NCBI GenBank assembly: GCA_938023075.1
Contig: CALHDG010000027.1
Span: 1 to 64,000, forward strand
Source: an uncultured Chitinophagales bacterium
GTDB taxonomy: Bacteria > Bacteroidota > Bacteroidia > Chitinophagales > JAHDHT01
Length of the DNA stretch: 64,000 nt
Direction of reading: 5' to 3'
In this document: positions 29,681 through 39,735 of the stretch, piece by piece
Position numbering within the stretch: the first letter of the stretch is position 1
Layout of the letters: each line of letters opens with the position of its first letter
Made by a program: the position numbers and the translations under genes
The notes under the pieces: generated by a model
Told to the model about the DNA's origin: nothing
Databases searched by the model: none
The model's input: only the letters and a program-made list of their open reading frames with translations

Positions 29681-29947
29681 TTATTTACGGTTACCGCTAT
29701 GTCCTTTAAAATTACGAGTAGGTGAAAATTCACCCAGTTTATGACCCACCATATTTTCGGTAATATACACCGGAATAAACTTGTTGCCATTATGCACTGC
29801 AAAAGTATGTCCAACAAATTCTGGTATAATCATAGATGCTCTTGACCAAGTTTTGATCACACCTTTTTTACTACTTGCGTTCATCCTGTCTACCTTGCGC
29901 ATCAACTTGAAGCCTACATATGGTCCCTTTTTAACTGATCTTGCCAT
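29681..29947 (-). CDS. rpsS: 30S ribosomal protein S19
   Basis: 88 residues. A head protein that contacts the 23S subunit bridge and A-site t[42 protein letters not shown]-type and [16 protein letters not shown] segments identify it. Confidence 0.98.
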   Translation of the reverse strand: MARSVKKGPYVGFKLMRKVDRMNASSKKGVIKTWSRASMIIPEFVGHTFAVHNGNKFIPVYITENMVGHKLGEFSPTRNFKGHSGNRK

Positions 29948-29967
29948 AGCGTTTGTCTATTCTAAAA

Positions 29968-30789
29968 TTATTTTCTTCTTGAAATGATTAATTTATTAGA
30001 TGCTTTATTTTTGTTTCTGGTTTTATAGCCTTTAGCCGGCAAACCTTTTTTAGAACGTGGATGACCACCGGAAGCTCTACCTTCACCACCACCCATAGGA
30101 TGGTCGACCGGGTTTTTAACCACCGCTCTGGTTCTTGGTCTTTTACCGAGCCAACGGCTTCTACCGGCTTTACCAGAAGATTGCAAGTTATGCTCAGAGT
30201 TAGAAACCGAACCCACCGTTGCCATACACTCAATTAATATTTTACGGGTTTCGCCCGATGGCATTTTTAAGATGGCATATTTACCTTCTTTGGCAGTTAT
30301 TTGCGCATACGAACCGGCACTTCTGGCGATAACGCCTCCTTTGCCTGGCTGCATTTCCACATTATGAATAACCGTACCCAAAGGAATATTTTTAAGTTTT
30401 AAGGTATTACCAACATCTGGTGAAACCTTATTACCTGAAACCAACACCTGATCTACACTAATACCTTCTGGAGCAATGATGTATCGTTTTTCGCCATCTT
30501 CATATTGCAACAAGGCAATAAAGGCAGAACGATTGGGATCATACTCTATGGTTTTAACCGTAGCTTTTACGTTGTGCTTTTCTCTTTTAAAATCAACTAT
30601 TCTATATCTACGTTTATGTCCACCACCGCGGTTAGGTACCGTCATTTTTCCATGATGGTTTCTACCGCCCGATTTTTTTAAGGGTGCCAATAAACTCTTT
30701 TCTGGCTTTGAAGTGGTAATTTCAGCAAAGGCATTACCCACTCTGAAACGTGTGCCTGGTGTTACCGGATTATATTTTTTTACTGCCAT
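29968..30789 (-). CDS. rplB: 50S ribosomal protein L2
   Basis: 273 residues. It is required for subunit joining and the peptidyl transferase region. [29 protein letters not shown] and the C-terminal [19 protein letters not shown], with the conserved His, are intact. Confidence 0.98.
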   Translation of the reverse strand: MAVKKYNPVTPGTRFRVGNAFAEITTSKPEKSLLAPLKKSGGRNHHGKMTVPNRGGGHKRRYRIVDFKREKHNVKATVKTIEYDPNRSAFIALLQYEDGEKRYIIAPEGISVDQVLVSGNKVSPDVGNTLKLKNIPLGTVIHNVEMQPGKGGVIARSAGSYAQITAKEGKYAILKMPSGETRKILIECMATVGSVSNSEHNLQSSGKAGRSRWLGKRPRTRAVVKNPVDHPMGGGEGRASGGHPRSKKGLPAKGYKTRNKNKASNKLIISRRK

Positions 30790-30800
30790 GCTTTCTCTTC

Positions 30801-31091
30801 TTAAATATTACTGTAAAAATCAATACTGTCTCCTTCTGCAATTTGCACAATTGCTTTTTTGTAAGAGACCGTTCTGCCTTTTAACATGCCGGCTTTGGTA
30901 AACCGTTGTTTGTTTTTAGCCGGCACAATAATGGTACGGATAGATTCTACTTCAACACCGTAAGTATCGGCAACGGCTTCACGAATTTGCAGCTTGTTCG
31001 CTCTTTTATTTACAATGAAAGTATACACATTTTTGTTTTCACTTTCTTTCGTTGTTTTTTCGGTGATATGTGGCTTTACTAAAATCTCCAT
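30801..31091 (-). CDS. rplW: 50S ribosomal protein L23
   Basis: 96 residues. At the tunnel exit it forms the docking site for trigger factor and [23 protein letters not shown] and [20 protein letters not shown] are typical. Between rplD and rplB. Confidence 0.97.
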   Translation of the reverse strand: MEILVKPHITEKTTKESENKNVYTFIVNKRANKLQIREAVADTYGVEVESIRTIIVPAKNKQRFTKAGMLKGRTVSYKKAIVQIAEGDSIDFYSNI

Positions 31092-31098
31092 TTTATTT

Positions 31099-31719
31099 TT
31101 ATTCTCCGCAAATAGCTTTTATGGCGTCTTCGCTGATTAATAAAGCTTCTGCATTTACGATATTGTAGGTATTTAAACCGTGAGCAGAAGTAACTTTTGC
31201 TTTCTTTAAATTACGCGCTGATAGTATTACATTTCTGTTTGACCCATCAGTTATAAACAAACTTTTCAAATCTTTGCATCCAAAAGCATTCATTACCTCA
31301 ACATAATCTTTTGTTTTTGGCGCATCAAATTCGAAGTTCTCCACTATGCGTAATTGATCGTTTTTAACTTTATCACTTAAAGCTGAGGCTCTTGCGAGTG
31401 CTTTCACTTTTTTGTTCAATTTTTGCGTGTATTTTCTCGGACGCGGACCAAACACCCGACCACCACCTTTAAACAAGGGGTTTTTAATACTACCAAAACG
31501 TGCTGTACCGGTACCTTTTTGCTTTTTAATTTTTCGGGTAGATCCTTTAATTTCGCCACGCTCTTTAGCCTTGTGTGTACCTTGACGTTGATGCGCCAAA
31601 TATTGCTTTACCGATAAGTATACTGCATGCTCATTGGGTTCTATATTGAACATATCATCGGGCAAATCGACCGATCTGCCTGTTGAATTACCGCTTTTAT
31701 CTAATACGTCAACTTTCAT
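31099..31719 (-). CDS. rplD: 50S ribosomal protein L4
   Basis: 206 residues. Its extended loop reaches the exit-tunnel constriction (RKIKKQKGTGTARFGSIKNP, then FKGGGRVFGPRPRKY). In E. coli L4 represses the S10 operon; no leader for that is recognisable here. 8 bp from rplC. Confidence 0.97.
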   Translation of the reverse strand: MKVDVLDKSGNSTGRSVDLPDDMFNIEPNEHAVYLSVKQYLAHQRQGTHKAKERGEIKGSTRKIKKQKGTGTARFGSIKNPLFKGGGRVFGPRPRKYTQKLNKKVKALARASALSDKVKNDQLRIVENFEFDAPKTKDYVEVMNAFGCKDLKSLFITDGSNRNVILSARNLKKAKVTSAHGLNTYNIVNAEALLISEDAIKAICGE

Positions 31720-31726
31720 TTACCAA

Positions 31727-32344
31727 TTATTTTTCTACTATTACCATAGACCCTTTTGATCCGGGTACTGAACCCCTAATCATTAGGATATTTTTATCTT
31801 CTAAAATTTTTACGATCTCTAAGTTTTTGGTCTTCACTCGTTCGCCACCAGTTCTACCTGCCATACGCATGCCTTTGAAAACCTTTGCCGGATAGGAGGC
31901 TGCACCAATAGAACCCGGAGCACGCTGCCGGTTATGCTGACCGTGCGTAGCATCGTTAACCCCTTTAAAGTTATGCCGCTTAACTACACCTTGAAAGCCT
32001 TTACCTTTAGAAATACCCACAACACTTACTCGTTCGCCTTCTTCAAACAGTGTACAATCTAACTCATCGCCTAAGTTCGCTTCAAAATCAAAGTTTTTAA
32101 TTTCTTTTAATTTTCGCTTAGGACTAACACCCGACTTTGCAAAATGCCCCTTCATACCAGCAGGAGTATTTTTTTCTTTCTTATCTCCGTAGGCAATTTG
32201 TATAGCATCGTAGCCATCGGCTTCTTCCGTTTTAATTTGTGTAACGAAACAAGGTCCAACTTCTACTACTGTTACCGGAATAGACCTGCCTTCTTCTGTA
32301 AAGAAACTGGTATTCCCTATTTTTGTACCTATTATTGCTTTCAT
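31727..32344 (-). CDS. rplC: 50S ribosomal protein L3
   Basis: 205 residues. An early-assembly protein whose loop reaches the peptidyl transferase centre. [18 protein letters not shown] and the late [20 protein letters not shown] are recognisable. The residue equivalent to E. coli Gln150 (GSIGQ), the methylation target of PrmB, is Ala here, so that modification is not expected. The gene lies between rpsJ and rplD. Confidence 0.97.
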   Translation of the reverse strand: MKAIIGTKIGNTSFFTEEGRSIPVTVVEVGPCFVTQIKTEEADGYDAIQIAYGDKKEKNTPAGMKGHFAKSGVSPKRKLKEIKNFDFEANLGDELDCTLFEEGERVSVVGISKGKGFQGVVKRHNFKGVNDATHGQHNRQRAPGSIGAASYPAKVFKGMRMAGRTGGERVKTKNLEIVKILEDKNILMIRGSVPGSKGSMVIVEK

Positions 32345-32384
32345 TCTTTTCTACTTTATAACAATGGAATAAATTCCATTGGAC

Positions 32385-32690
32385 TTACACTTTAATTTCT
32401 ACATCTACCCCACTTGGTAATTCTAACCGCATTAAAGCATCAACCGTTTTGGTTGACGAGCTATAAATATCTATCAACCTTTTATAGGTGCACAATTGAA
32501 ATTGCTCCCTGGCTGTTTTATTTACGTGTGGCGATTTTAAAACCGTAAATTTTCGTTTGTTGGTAGGCAAGGGAATTGGTCCGGTTACTACCGCATTAGT
32601 GCTACGCACCGTTTTCACAATTTTTTCTGCTGACTTATCTACCAAGTTATGGTCGTAAGATTTTAATTTTATTCTGATTCGCTGTGTCAT
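32385..32690 (-). CDS. rpsJ: 30S ribosomal protein S10
   Basis: 101 residues. A 30S head protein that also binds NusB in antitermination. [40 protein letters not shown] and the ending [16 protein letters not shown] are standard. 4 bp after fusA and 40 bp before rplC. Confidence 0.98.
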   Translation of the reverse strand: MTQRIRIKLKSYDHNLVDKSAEKIVKTVRSTNAVVTGPIPLPTNKRKFTVLKSPHVNKTAREQFQLCTYKRLIDIYSSSTKTVDALMRLELPSGVDVEIKV

Positions 32691-32694
32691 GAGC

Positions 32695-34806
32695 TTATGC
32701 TACTTCTAATTTACCGGTTGCTTTTGCAATAACTTCTTCTGCTACATCTTTTGGTGCGGCATCATAATGCGAGAACTCCATAATGGAAGTTGCTCTGCCC
32801 GAAGTAATCGTTCTTAAAGCGGTTACATATCCAAACATTTTTGAGAGAGGCACTTTGGCTTTTACTACCTGTGCATTACCTTTCATTTCCATGCCTTCCA
32901 TAATACCTCTTCTTCTGTTTAAATCGGCTACTACGTCTCCTGTATATTCTTCTGGAGTAACTACTTCTAATTTCATTATAGGCTCTAACAAAACCGCACC
33001 GGCTTTACCGGCTGTGTGGCGGAAACCCATTTTACCGGCTAATTCAAAAGATAATTGATCGGAATCTACATCGTGGAAAGAGCCATCAAACAAACGCACC
33101 TTTAAAGAATCTAATTCGTAACCGGCTAACACGCCTGTTTTCATGGCCTCTTTAAATCCTTTTTCTACAGAAGGAATATATTCTCTTGGAATGTTACCAC
33201 CTTTTATTTCATTAACGAAAACTAAACCTTTGTTCTCATCGCCTTTATCAACAGGGCCAATTTCAAACTTGATATCGGCAAACTTACCTCTACCACCTGA
33301 TTGTTTTTTGTAAACTTCACGGTGTTCGTAATTTTTGGTAACCGCTTCTTTATAGTTAACCATTGGTTGACCCTGGTTACACTCTACTTTAAATTCACGC
33401 TTTAAACGATCTACAATAATTTCTAAGTGCAACTCGCCCATACCACTTATGATGGTTTGTCCTGTATTTTCATCAAAAGACACTTTGAAAGTTGGATCTT
33501 CTTCTGATAATTTTGACAAGCCTATACCGAGTTTATCTAAATCTTTTTGAGATTTTGGCTCAATGGCTAACTGAATTACCGGATCAGGAAAATCTATGCT
33601 TTCAAGAATAATTGGATTTTTCTCATCGGTTAAAGTATCACCTGTTCTGATATCTTTAAAACCTACACCAGCACCTATATCGCCTGCTTCAATAAATTCA
33701 ATTGGATTTTGCTTGTTAGAGTGCATTTGATACAAACGGGAAATACGTTCTTTTTTGCCTGAACGACTGTTATGTACATATGAACCCGCATCTAACTTGC
33801 CGGAATACACTCTAAAAAAACAAAGACGACCTACATATGGATCGGTTGCAATTTTAAAAGCCAAGGCCGCAAACGGTTGAGTTGCATCCGGCTTTCTCAA
33901 TTCTGTTTCTTCTGTTTTAGGATTAACGCCTTCAATCGCATCAATATCTAAAGGAGAAGGTAAAAACGTACAAACCGCATCTAAAACTGCTTGCACTCCT
34001 TTATTTTTAAAGGCAGAACCACACATCATAGGAATAATAGAAAGATCAATTACAGCCTTTCTGATGGCCTCTAACATTTCCGCTTCTGTAATAGAATTAG
34101 GATCTTCAAAGTACTTTTCTAACAGTGCGTCATCATATTCTGCTACTGCTTCAACTAACTTACCTCTCCATTCTTCTACTTCATCTTTCATATCATCAGG
34201 AATAGGTACTTCTTCATAAGTCATACCCATGTCATTCTCGTTCCACACAATTCCTTTATTGGTAATTAAATCGACCACACCTTTAAAATCATCTTCTGCA
34301 CCAATTGGCAATTGCAACGGAATAGGATTAGCACCGAGCTTTTCTTTTACCTGGTTAACTACATCTAAAAAATCTGCACCTGTACGATCCATTTTATTTA
34401 CAAAACCGATACGCGGTACTTTATAACGATTGGCTTGTCTCCATACGGTTTCTGACTGAGGTTCTACACCACCAACGGCACAAAACAAAGCGACTACACC
34501 ATCTAACACTCTTAACGACCGCTCTACCTCAACGGTAAAGTCAACGTGTCCTGGTGTATCAATAATATTAATTTTATAATCTTGGTCTCTATACTTCCAA
34601 CTGGTGGTAGTTGCCGCAGAGGTAATGGTAATGCCTCTTTCTTTTTCCTGCTCCATCCAATCCATTGTTGCTCCACCGTCGTGCACTTCTCCTATTTTGT
34701 GAGAAATTCCGGTGTAGTATAAAATTCTTTCAGACGTGGTGGTTTTACCGGCGTCAATATGCGCCGCAATCCCTATGTTTCTGGTAAACTGAAGTCCTTT
34801 TGCCAT
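32695..34806 (-). CDS. fusA: Translation elongation factor G
   Basis: 703 residues. The GTPase that drives translocation. The G domain has AHIDAGKT (15-22), DTPGHVDFT and NKMDR. Domain II, III and the C-terminal domain IV/V follow ([31 protein letters not shown]). It lies between rpsG and rpsJ, so the str and S10 operons are fused here, as is common in Bacteroidota; no tuf gene follows. Confidence 0.98.
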   Translation of the reverse strand: MAKGLQFTRNIGIAAHIDAGKTTTSERILYYTGISHKIGEVHDGGATMDWMEQEKERGITITSAATTTSWKYRDQDYKINIIDTPGHVDFTVEVERSLRVLDGVVALFCAVGGVEPQSETVWRQANRYKVPRIGFVNKMDRTGADFLDVVNQVKEKLGANPIPLQLPIGAEDDFKGVVDLITNKGIVWNENDMGMTYEEVPIPDDMKDEVEEWRGKLVEAVAEYDDALLEKYFEDPNSITEAEMLEAIRKAVIDLSIIPMMCGSAFKNKGVQAVLDAVCTFLPSPLDIDAIEGVNPKTEETELRKPDATQPFAALAFKIATDPYVGRLCFFRVYSGKLDAGSYVHNSRSGKKERISRLYQMHSNKQNPIEFIEAGDIGAGVGFKDIRTGDTLTDEKNPIILESIDFPDPVIQLAIEPKSQKDLDKLGIGLSKLSEEDPTFKVSFDENTGQTIISGMGELHLEIIVDRLKREFKVECNQGQPMVNYKEAVTKNYEHREVYKKQSGGRGKFADIKFEIGPVDKGDENKGLVFVNEIKGGNIPREYIPSVEKGFKEAMKTGVLAGYELDSLKVRLFDGSFHDVDSDQLSFELAGKMGFRHTAGKAGAVLLEPIMKLEVVTPEEYTGDVVADLNRRRGIMEGMEMKGNAQVVKAKVPLSKMFGYVTALRTITSGRATSIMEFSHYDAAPKDVAEEVIAKATGKLEVA

Positions 34807-34844
34807 GTTTATTCTAAATCTAAACTATTATTATTCAATATTTT

Positions 34845-35312
34845 TTATGCTCTAAAATGCGAAAACGCTTTATTGGCTTCCGCCATACGGTGGGTATCCT
34901 CTTTCTTTTTGATTGCTGCTCCCTCATTTTTATAAGCTGCCTGAATTTCTGCCGATAATTTAGCTGCCATTGACCGCCCGCTTCTTTTGCGAGAAAACCC
35001 AATTAACCACGACATACCGGTTACAATTCTTTTTGCCGGACGGATTTCTATTGGAATTTGGAAAGTGGAACCACCAACCCGCTTACTTTTTACTTCAACA
35101 GAAGGCATTACATTAGCGAGTGCTTTTTTCCATACTTCATAACCATCTTCTTTGGTTGCTTCACTCACCATATCTATTGCATCATAAAAAATACGAAAAG
35201 AAGTGCTTTTTTTACCACTCCACATCATATTATTTACAAATTGCGTCACCATCGGATCGTTATACTTGGTATCGGGCAATAACGCTCTTTTTTTCGCTGC
35301 TGATTTTCTCAT
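34845..35312 (-). CDS. rpsG: 30S ribosomal protein S7
   Basis: 155 residues. It starts assembly of the 30S head and lines the E site. MRKSAAKKRALLPDTKYNDP, GGSTFQIPIEIRPAKR and the C-terminal MAEANKAFSHFRA are typical. Separated by 124 bp from rpsL, the widest gap within this part of the operon. Confidence 0.98.
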   Translation of the reverse strand: MRKSAAKKRALLPDTKYNDPMVTQFVNNMMWSGKKSTSFRIFYDAIDMVSEATKEDGYEVWKKALANVMPSVEVKSKRVGGSTFQIPIEIRPAKRIVTGMSWLIGFSRKRSGRSMAAKLSAEIQAAYKNEGAAIKKKEDTHRMAEANKAFSHFRA

Positions 35313-35436
35313 TATTTAATTTCATTAACACACAATACAATAAGCATAAAACATATTGTGTTTATAATTACAAGCAATATTTAAATTATTGCCAACTATT
35401 ATATTATAAGATAAGAAAGTATAGTGAACTGACTGC

Positions 35437-35811
35437 CTATTTTTTAGGGATTTTAGTTCCGTACTTTGATCGACTTTGCTTGCGGTCGCTCACGCCGGCA
35501 GTATCTAACGAACCGCGCACAATGTGATAACGAACGCCTGGTAAATCTTTTACTCTGCCGCCGCGTATTAAAACGATACTGTGTTCTTGAAGGTTGTGAC
35601 CTTCTCCAGGAATATATGCTATCACTTCAATACCGTTAGTCAATCTAACTTTGGCAACCTTTCGAAGCGCAGAATTCGGCTTCTTTGGTGTGGTAGTATA
35701 TACCCTTGTACAAACACCCCGTCTTTGCGGACAAGCATCTAACGCTCTCGATTTACTTTTCGACTTTATGACTTTACGTCCTTTCCTTACAAGTTGTTGT
35801 ATAGTTGGCAT
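35437..35811 (-). CDS. rpsL: 30S ribosomal protein S12
   Basis: 124 residues. A decoding-centre protein. [19 protein letters not shown] contains the lysine at 43 (streptomycin site, here the susceptible-type Lys). Asp89 in [13 protein letters not shown] is the site modified by RimO, whose gene lies 5 kb to the right. First gene of the operon, with a candidate promoter directly upstream. Confidence 0.98.
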   Translation of the reverse strand: MPTIQQLVRKGRKVIKSKSKSRALDACPQRRGVCTRVYTTTPKKPNSALRKVAKVRLTNGIEVIAYIPGEGHNLQEHSIVLIRGGRVKDLPGVRYHIVRGSLDTAGVSDRKQSRSKYGTKIPKK

Positions 35812-35833
35812 ACAAATTCTTAAAATTGGACGG

Positions 35834-35863
35834 CAAAGGTATTGGTTTTATTTTTAATTACCA
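35834..35863 (-). promoter_or_regulatory. Candidate promoter of the rpsL ribosomal operon
   Basis: On the minus strand TTG (35863-35861) and TACCTTTG (35841-35834) are separated by about 20 nt, close to the Bacteroidota TTG-N19-TAnnTTTG form. It lies only ~22 bp before the rpsL start, so the leader would be very short, with no room for an L4-type or other long regulatory leader. Confidence 0.65.
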
Positions 35864-35955
35864 ACACTTTGTGGAAAGTTTTTTTTGCTAATCAATTGCT
35901 TCGTTTAAACTTTAGGATTAAGAAAAAAAAATCTTTACTTGCTGACATTGTAAAC

Positions 35956-36032
35956 TTTCTGATATACTATGTTGAAAAGCTTTGTCTTAGCCCTACTTAG
36001 CCTGTATTTTTCGCCTCTTCTATCATAAAAAC
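35956..36032 (+). repeat. Dispersed repeat R3, copy 1
   Basis: About 77 bp reading TTTCTGATATAC..., then GCTTTGTCTTAGCCCTACTTAGCCTGTATTTTT in parts, TCTATCATAAAAA. Related copies are at 56392 and 56513. Like the last of these, it is followed within about 110 bp by a short R1 copy. Confidence 0.75.
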
Positions 36033-36142
36033 TGTTTTATTATAGATGGTAAATGTATTTTCTCATCATTCGACAAGTTTATCTATGTGGTTGATACTTT
36101 CTTGTTTTCGAGTGCGATCGTTTTTTTACGATACGAAGAACC

Positions 36143-36267
36143 GAAGTTTGCAAACTAGCCCCGATTGCAGCGGTTATGCCATTTTGAGTGGCTTTTGCAG
36201 CGTTGGCAAATGGCATTTGAGCGGAAAGCGGGACGGGTGTTCTTATAATGCTAAAATGTTTCGCTTC
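36143..36267 (+). repeat. Dispersed repeat R1, short copy D (structured)
   Basis: Begins GAAGTTTGCAAACTAGCCCCGATTGCAGCGG in parts and ends TTTCGCTTC. It lacks the ~230-bp insert of the long copies. ATGCCATTT (36176-36184) pairs perfectly with AAATGGCAT (36208-36216). The outer CCCG/CGGG may add a second helix. With R3 it fills the 35812-36544 gap together with the rpsL promoter. Confidence 0.85.
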
Positions 36268-36544
36268 AAAATATATCAAAAAAATGTAACGTACTTCAAT
36301 GTTTAGTTGTCCATCATATTTAAGAAAAGTGATACATTTGTTATTTAAGAAAGTATGCGCTTTGCCCATGAAAGGAATTACCTTTATAGAGCAATTTATC
36401 ACAGAACTATCAAACTTATTTGATTTTTTTACGATTAACAGTTGAAAAAACTAACTTTTAGAAAAATAAAATGATGCAATGCTAAGAAATAAGAAAAAAT
36501 ACTTTATTTAAATATTTAATTACTATGTAAATATTTTTAGCGAA

Positions 36545-37162
36545 ATGAGTGGTTCAAAAAATAAGTACAAGCTTACAAAATTTGATTTTAAACCTTTAAA
36601 GATTGAAGATGAAAAAATAGGTGAAGATTTGTGGAAATTATTAGAAGACCTTAGATGCCATCTAACCATAGACAATCGGTCTTTTATCTACACTTTAAGA
36701 AAAGGATTTAAAACTAATTACAGATCTGGACCGAGATGGATAGATGAATTTGCTCCAAAAATTGGATCCCCAAAAATTCAGGTAAGTTGGATGATTCATG
36801 ATGCCAATTATGAGGGATATTTAACTCAACAAATGGCAGACAACTTACTTTTTCATATGTTAGTGGCAGGCGAATTACCCAATTTTAATGCGAGAATCAT
36901 TTATTTAGGGCTTCAAATATTTGGAGGATTTAGATACAAAAACTCGGCAGATAGCCCGTATATAGAATTTGAGCAAAAAATTATTCCACCGGTTGATCCG
37001 GTATCTGGCGAAAAAAGAACGGCGACCTTAGGTTCATCAATAGAAACTCCTATTACTTTTGAACACGACGACAAAAAAACCTGCGAGAAGCAATTGATAA
37101 AAATAGCCAAAGAGCATAACTTTGATTATCATCAAAAAGATCTGGATGCTTATTTTGATTAA
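36545..37162 (+). CDS. DUF1353-like protein
   Basis: 205 residues, no signal peptide. The central part reads RKGFKTNYRSGPRW, SWMIHDANYEGYLTQQMADN, LLFHMLVAGE and RIIYLGLQIFGGFRYK, which fits the DUF1353 pattern (a starting loop, a conserved HD, R..AD..F and a glycine-rich helix). DUF1353 proteins are often phage-related, but no other phage genes are near. It is followed at 23 bp by a VOC gene and could be co-transcribed. Function unknown. Confidence 0.65.
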   Translation: MSGSKNKYKLTKFDFKPLKIEDEKIGEDLWKLLEDLRCHLTIDNRSFIYTLRKGFKTNYRSGPRWIDEFAPKIGSPKIQVSWMIHDANYEGYLTQQMADNLLFHMLVAGELPNFNARIIYLGLQIFGGFRYKNSADSPYIEFEQKIIPPVDPVSGEKRTATLGSSIETPITFEHDDKKTCEKQLIKIAKEHNFDYHQKDLDAYFD

Positions 37163-37184
37163 AAAGGAGCACATCAGCTAAAGA

Positions 37185-37583
37185 ATGAAAAATACAAACA
37201 ATTTTAAGTATATGAAATTAGGTGCATTTTCAATTAGTCTTGCCGTAAAAGATATTCAACAATCGAAAGCCTTTTATGAAAAACTGGGCTTTACGGTTTT
37301 TGCCGGAGACTTAGCTAAAAATTATTTAATTATGAAAAACGAAGATTCTTTAATTGGGCTGTTTCAAGGCATGTTTGAAAACAATATTTTAACCTTTAAC
37401 CCTGGTTGGGATGCTGATGCAAAACCCCTGATTGATTTTGATGATGTGCGGAAAATTCAACAACGTTTAAAGCAACATGATATTCACTTAGAAAGTGAAG
37501 CCGATGAAAGTACAACTGGTCCGGCAAGTTTTATGGTACTTGATCCTGATGGGAATGCTATTTTAATTGATCAACACATATAG
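37185..37583 (+). CDS. VOC-fold (glyoxalase/bleomycin resistance-like) protein
   Basis: 132 residues. Two beta-alpha-beta-beta-beta halves: AFSISLAVKDIQQSKAFYEK LGF at the start and MVLDPDGNAILIDQ at the end. This type is usually metal-dependent or a small-molecule binder; the substrate cannot be told from sequence. An internal ATG at 37212 (MKLGAFSISL) is the more typical start, giving 123 residues. Confidence 0.8.
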   Translation: MKNTNNFKYMKLGAFSISLAVKDIQQSKAFYEKLGFTVFAGDLAKNYLIMKNEDSLIGLFQGMFENNILTFNPGWDADAKPLIDFDDVRKIQQRLKQHDIHLESEADESTTGPASFMVLDPDGNAILIDQHI

Positions 37584-37607
37584 AAGTTTTTAATTGTAAA
37601 TTTCCAG

Positions 37608-38006
37608 CTAACTTCCGAGCAATAGAAAAGGTACCATAATTGCCACCAAACCAGTAAAAACTACAGCAAACATAAAGAGCTTATACCGGGTTGAATAGGC
37701 TTGTAAAATGCTTTCATCGTAATATTGATTAACTTGATGATCTTTATACATTTGTAGTAAACCGTTCAGCAATTTTTCGCGGGTTTGCATCCCTTTTAGT
37801 AAAGCAATTTCAACAATAATATTTACAATAATGACTAAGGCAATAAATACAAACATTACCAATAAGTTGCTTCCTGAGCCTGCAATACCTGAATTGATGG
37901 CTAGGGATAGAAAGTTAAGGGCTATGGCAATTATCATAAAAACCATATCGTTTCGGGTATTGGTTTTTAACTCTTCAATAATGTGGTTATGTACTTTTTC
38001 TACCAT
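37608..38006 (-). CDS. Small membrane protein, unknown
   Basis: 132 residues with a charged N-terminus, two adjacent membrane segments (VFMIIAIALNFLSLAI, LLVMFVFIALVIIVNIIVEIAL) and one near the C-terminus (FMFAVVFTGLVAIMVPFLLL). No motif recognised. It is followed 12 bp upstream by another gene of the same strand, so the two may be co-transcribed. Confidence 0.6.
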   Translation of the reverse strand: MVEKVHNHIIEELKTNTRNDMVFMIIAIALNFLSLAINSGIAGSGSNLLVMFVFIALVIIVNIIVEIALLKGMQTREKLLNGLLQMYKDHQVNQYYDESILQAYSTRYKLFMFAVVFTGLVAIMVPFLLLGS

Positions 38007-38018
38007 TGATTTTACAAT

Positions 38019-38492
38019 TTATCCTTTACTAAACTTATAATAAACGCCTCCAAATAATACAAGGCTACCAAACAGAACGACTAAGCCATAAAGTAACCAT
38101 CTCTTTTTGCACAACTTTGTTATTATTAAAATATTGTGGTCAATTATTGTACTATTATTGGTTGACTGAATATTGAAGTAAAAGGTTTTTGGAAGCCATA
38201 ATTTGGGCGTAATTACATCAAAGCGAACGGAGTAGTAGTGTGCTCGCTTTTTTGTTTTAATCAACGATGAAGATATGATTTGAACCTGAATTGGGCTATC
38301 GTTTTGTATAAGATAAGTGTTTTCATTTTCGCCATCTAAATTAAAATCTCTTAGCTCAAATGTTTTAGTGCTGTTGGCTTCCATATGATACCGGTTATAA
38401 ACGGTTTTGGCTTCAGTTAAAGTAGGTAGTAAACAAATGGCTACTAAATTTATGTAACTTATCACCTTAAATATTGTATTTTTCGGAACCAA
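38019..38492 (-). CDS. Secreted or membrane-anchored protein, unknown
   Basis: 157 residues with an N-terminal signal-like segment (VISYINLVAICLLPTLTEA) and a C-terminal membrane segment (WLLYGLVVLFGSLVLFGG) followed by a short basic tail. The part between looks like a beta-sandwich. It is divergent from shikimate kinase with 35 bp between start codons, so promoters must overlap the coding ends. Confidence 0.6.
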   Translation of the reverse strand: MVPKNTIFKVISYINLVAICLLPTLTEAKTVYNRYHMEANSTKTFELRDFNLDGENENTYLIQNDSPIQVQIISSSLIKTKKRAHYYSVRFDVITPKLWLPKTFYFNIQSTNNSTIIDHNILIITKLCKKRWLLYGLVVLFGSLVLFGGVYYKFSKG

Positions 38493-38527
38493 TTGTACTT
38501 GCCAATTTTTATAAAGGTAATAAAATT

Positions 38528-39043
38528 ATGTGGAATATATACATAGTGGGTTATATGGGTAGTGGCAAAACTTCGTTGGGCAGGCAGCTTGCTCAACAAT
38601 TGCAGATACCGTGTATTGATTTGGACTGTCAAATTGAACAAGTACAAAACCAATCGATTAGTGCTATTTTTGAACAGCATGGCGAAATCTATTTTAGAGA
38701 GTTAGAAAGAGCTGCTTTGTTACAATCTTTTGAAACAGACCGAACCATTATTTCAACCGGAGGAGGCGCGCCAATTTATAAAAACAATATGCAATTGATG
38801 AATGAAGAAGGCATCACCATCTATTTAAATGCTGATACGCAAACTTTGTTTAATCGTTTAAAGTATGGCAAAGCTAAACGACCGATACTGGCAAACTTAA
38901 ATGACGAGGAGCTCCTTCAATTTATTGACAAACACCTAAACCCCCGCAAACCTATATATGAAACTGCTCAATTGCAATTAGATGCTAGTTTGCCTTTGCC
39001 TTTGCTTTGTGTTAAGGTTAATGCTTTTTTATGTGCGATGTAA
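38528..39043 (+). CDS. aroK: Shikimate kinase
   Basis: 171 residues. It phosphorylates shikimate at O3 in aromatic amino acid synthesis. The start at 38528 (MWNIYIVGYMGSGKTS) is preferred since an earlier ATG at 38474 would lie within the divergent gene. The Walker A loop GYMGSGKTS is at 8-16, the shikimate-binding DLD at 31-33, Arg57 in FRELE and the GGG motif at 78-80. The lid region has KRPIL. No other aro genes are near. Confidence 0.95.
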   Translation: MWNIYIVGYMGSGKTSLGRQLAQQLQIPCIDLDCQIEQVQNQSISAIFEQHGEIYFRELERAALLQSFETDRTIISTGGGAPIYKNNMQLMNEEGITIYLNADTQTLFNRLKYGKAKRPILANLNDEELLQFIDKHLNPRKPIYETAQLQLDASLPLPLLCVKVNAFLCAM

Positions 39044-39082
39044 GTTTTATTAAATTTGCAATTAAATAATTGAATTTTTTTA

Positions 39083-39435
39083 GAAGCGAATCGATAAACC
39101 AACTTGGAAACGGGCTCCCCGTTTTCCGTTCAAATACTGCCAAACACCCCAACGCTTCATGATCAACGCTTCAGGTAGTATAACCACTGCAATTCTATCT
39201 AAGTGTCTTTCGGAAATTTGAATGTCATTTATTTATACATTAAAAATAATTCAACATTCATTATTCGTTAATCGATATTCGTTATTCATTAAATAGCCAT
39301 CCGAAAAATATCGAATATCGAACACCGAATTTTGAATGACGAATTTTTCGATTCGAAAAACAACACTTAGCTGCTAAACAACCCAATGCACTTTAGTGCT
39401 GTTGGCTTGGAAATCGGGGATAGTCTTCCAACTTC
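39083..39435 (-). repeat. Dispersed repeat R1, long copy B
   Basis: Reverse-strand copy of R1 with the ~230-bp insert. Read on the minus strand it has GAAGTTGGAAGACTATCCCCGAT, then the insert, GCAGTGGTTATACTACC and GGCAGTATTTGAACGGAAAACGG in parts. The arms ATACTACC and GGCAGTAT pair with one mismatch. It lies between aroK and the 39736-40443 gene, next to a MITE-like element. Confidence 0.85.
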
Positions 39436-39479
39436 ACTCATTCTAAAAGGCAATTCAAATAAAATCATCTGGTTAATAG

Positions 39480-39700
39480 CTTAAGTTTCGGTAGTAAAAT
39501 AATTGCTGTTCCAATGGAACCTGTTCCTTTGTGTTTACAAAAGCATGGACACTTTACTACAACAAGTGAACAGGTTCACTTGGATGATTTGATGCTTTAT
39601 ATGTTGAATTAAGTTAACTTAAGCTTATTGTGTACTTCAATTTCCATAAATAATTTATATTCAAGTTATTATGAAATAAATACTACTACCGAAACTTAAG
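39480..39700. mobile_element. MITE-like element, copy 1
   Basis: A 221-bp element with 17-bp perfect terminal inverted repeats, CTTAAGTTTCGGTAGTA (39480-39496) and its complement (39684-39700). It is flanked by TTAATAG direct repeats (39473-39479 and 39701-39707), as expected for a target-site duplication. It encodes no protein. Two palindromes lie inside at 39516-39527 and 39564-39581. A second copy of identical length, in inverted orientation, is at 62056-62276. Confidence 0.9.
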
Positions 39701-39735
39701 TTAATAGTAGCAATTTGATATTATTTCAAAAATCA

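Noticed and set aside
36143-36267. tRNA or tmRNA-like gene
   Set aside because: The hairpin does not give a cloverleaf, there is no anticodon arm or CCA-like end, and long copies have a big insert.
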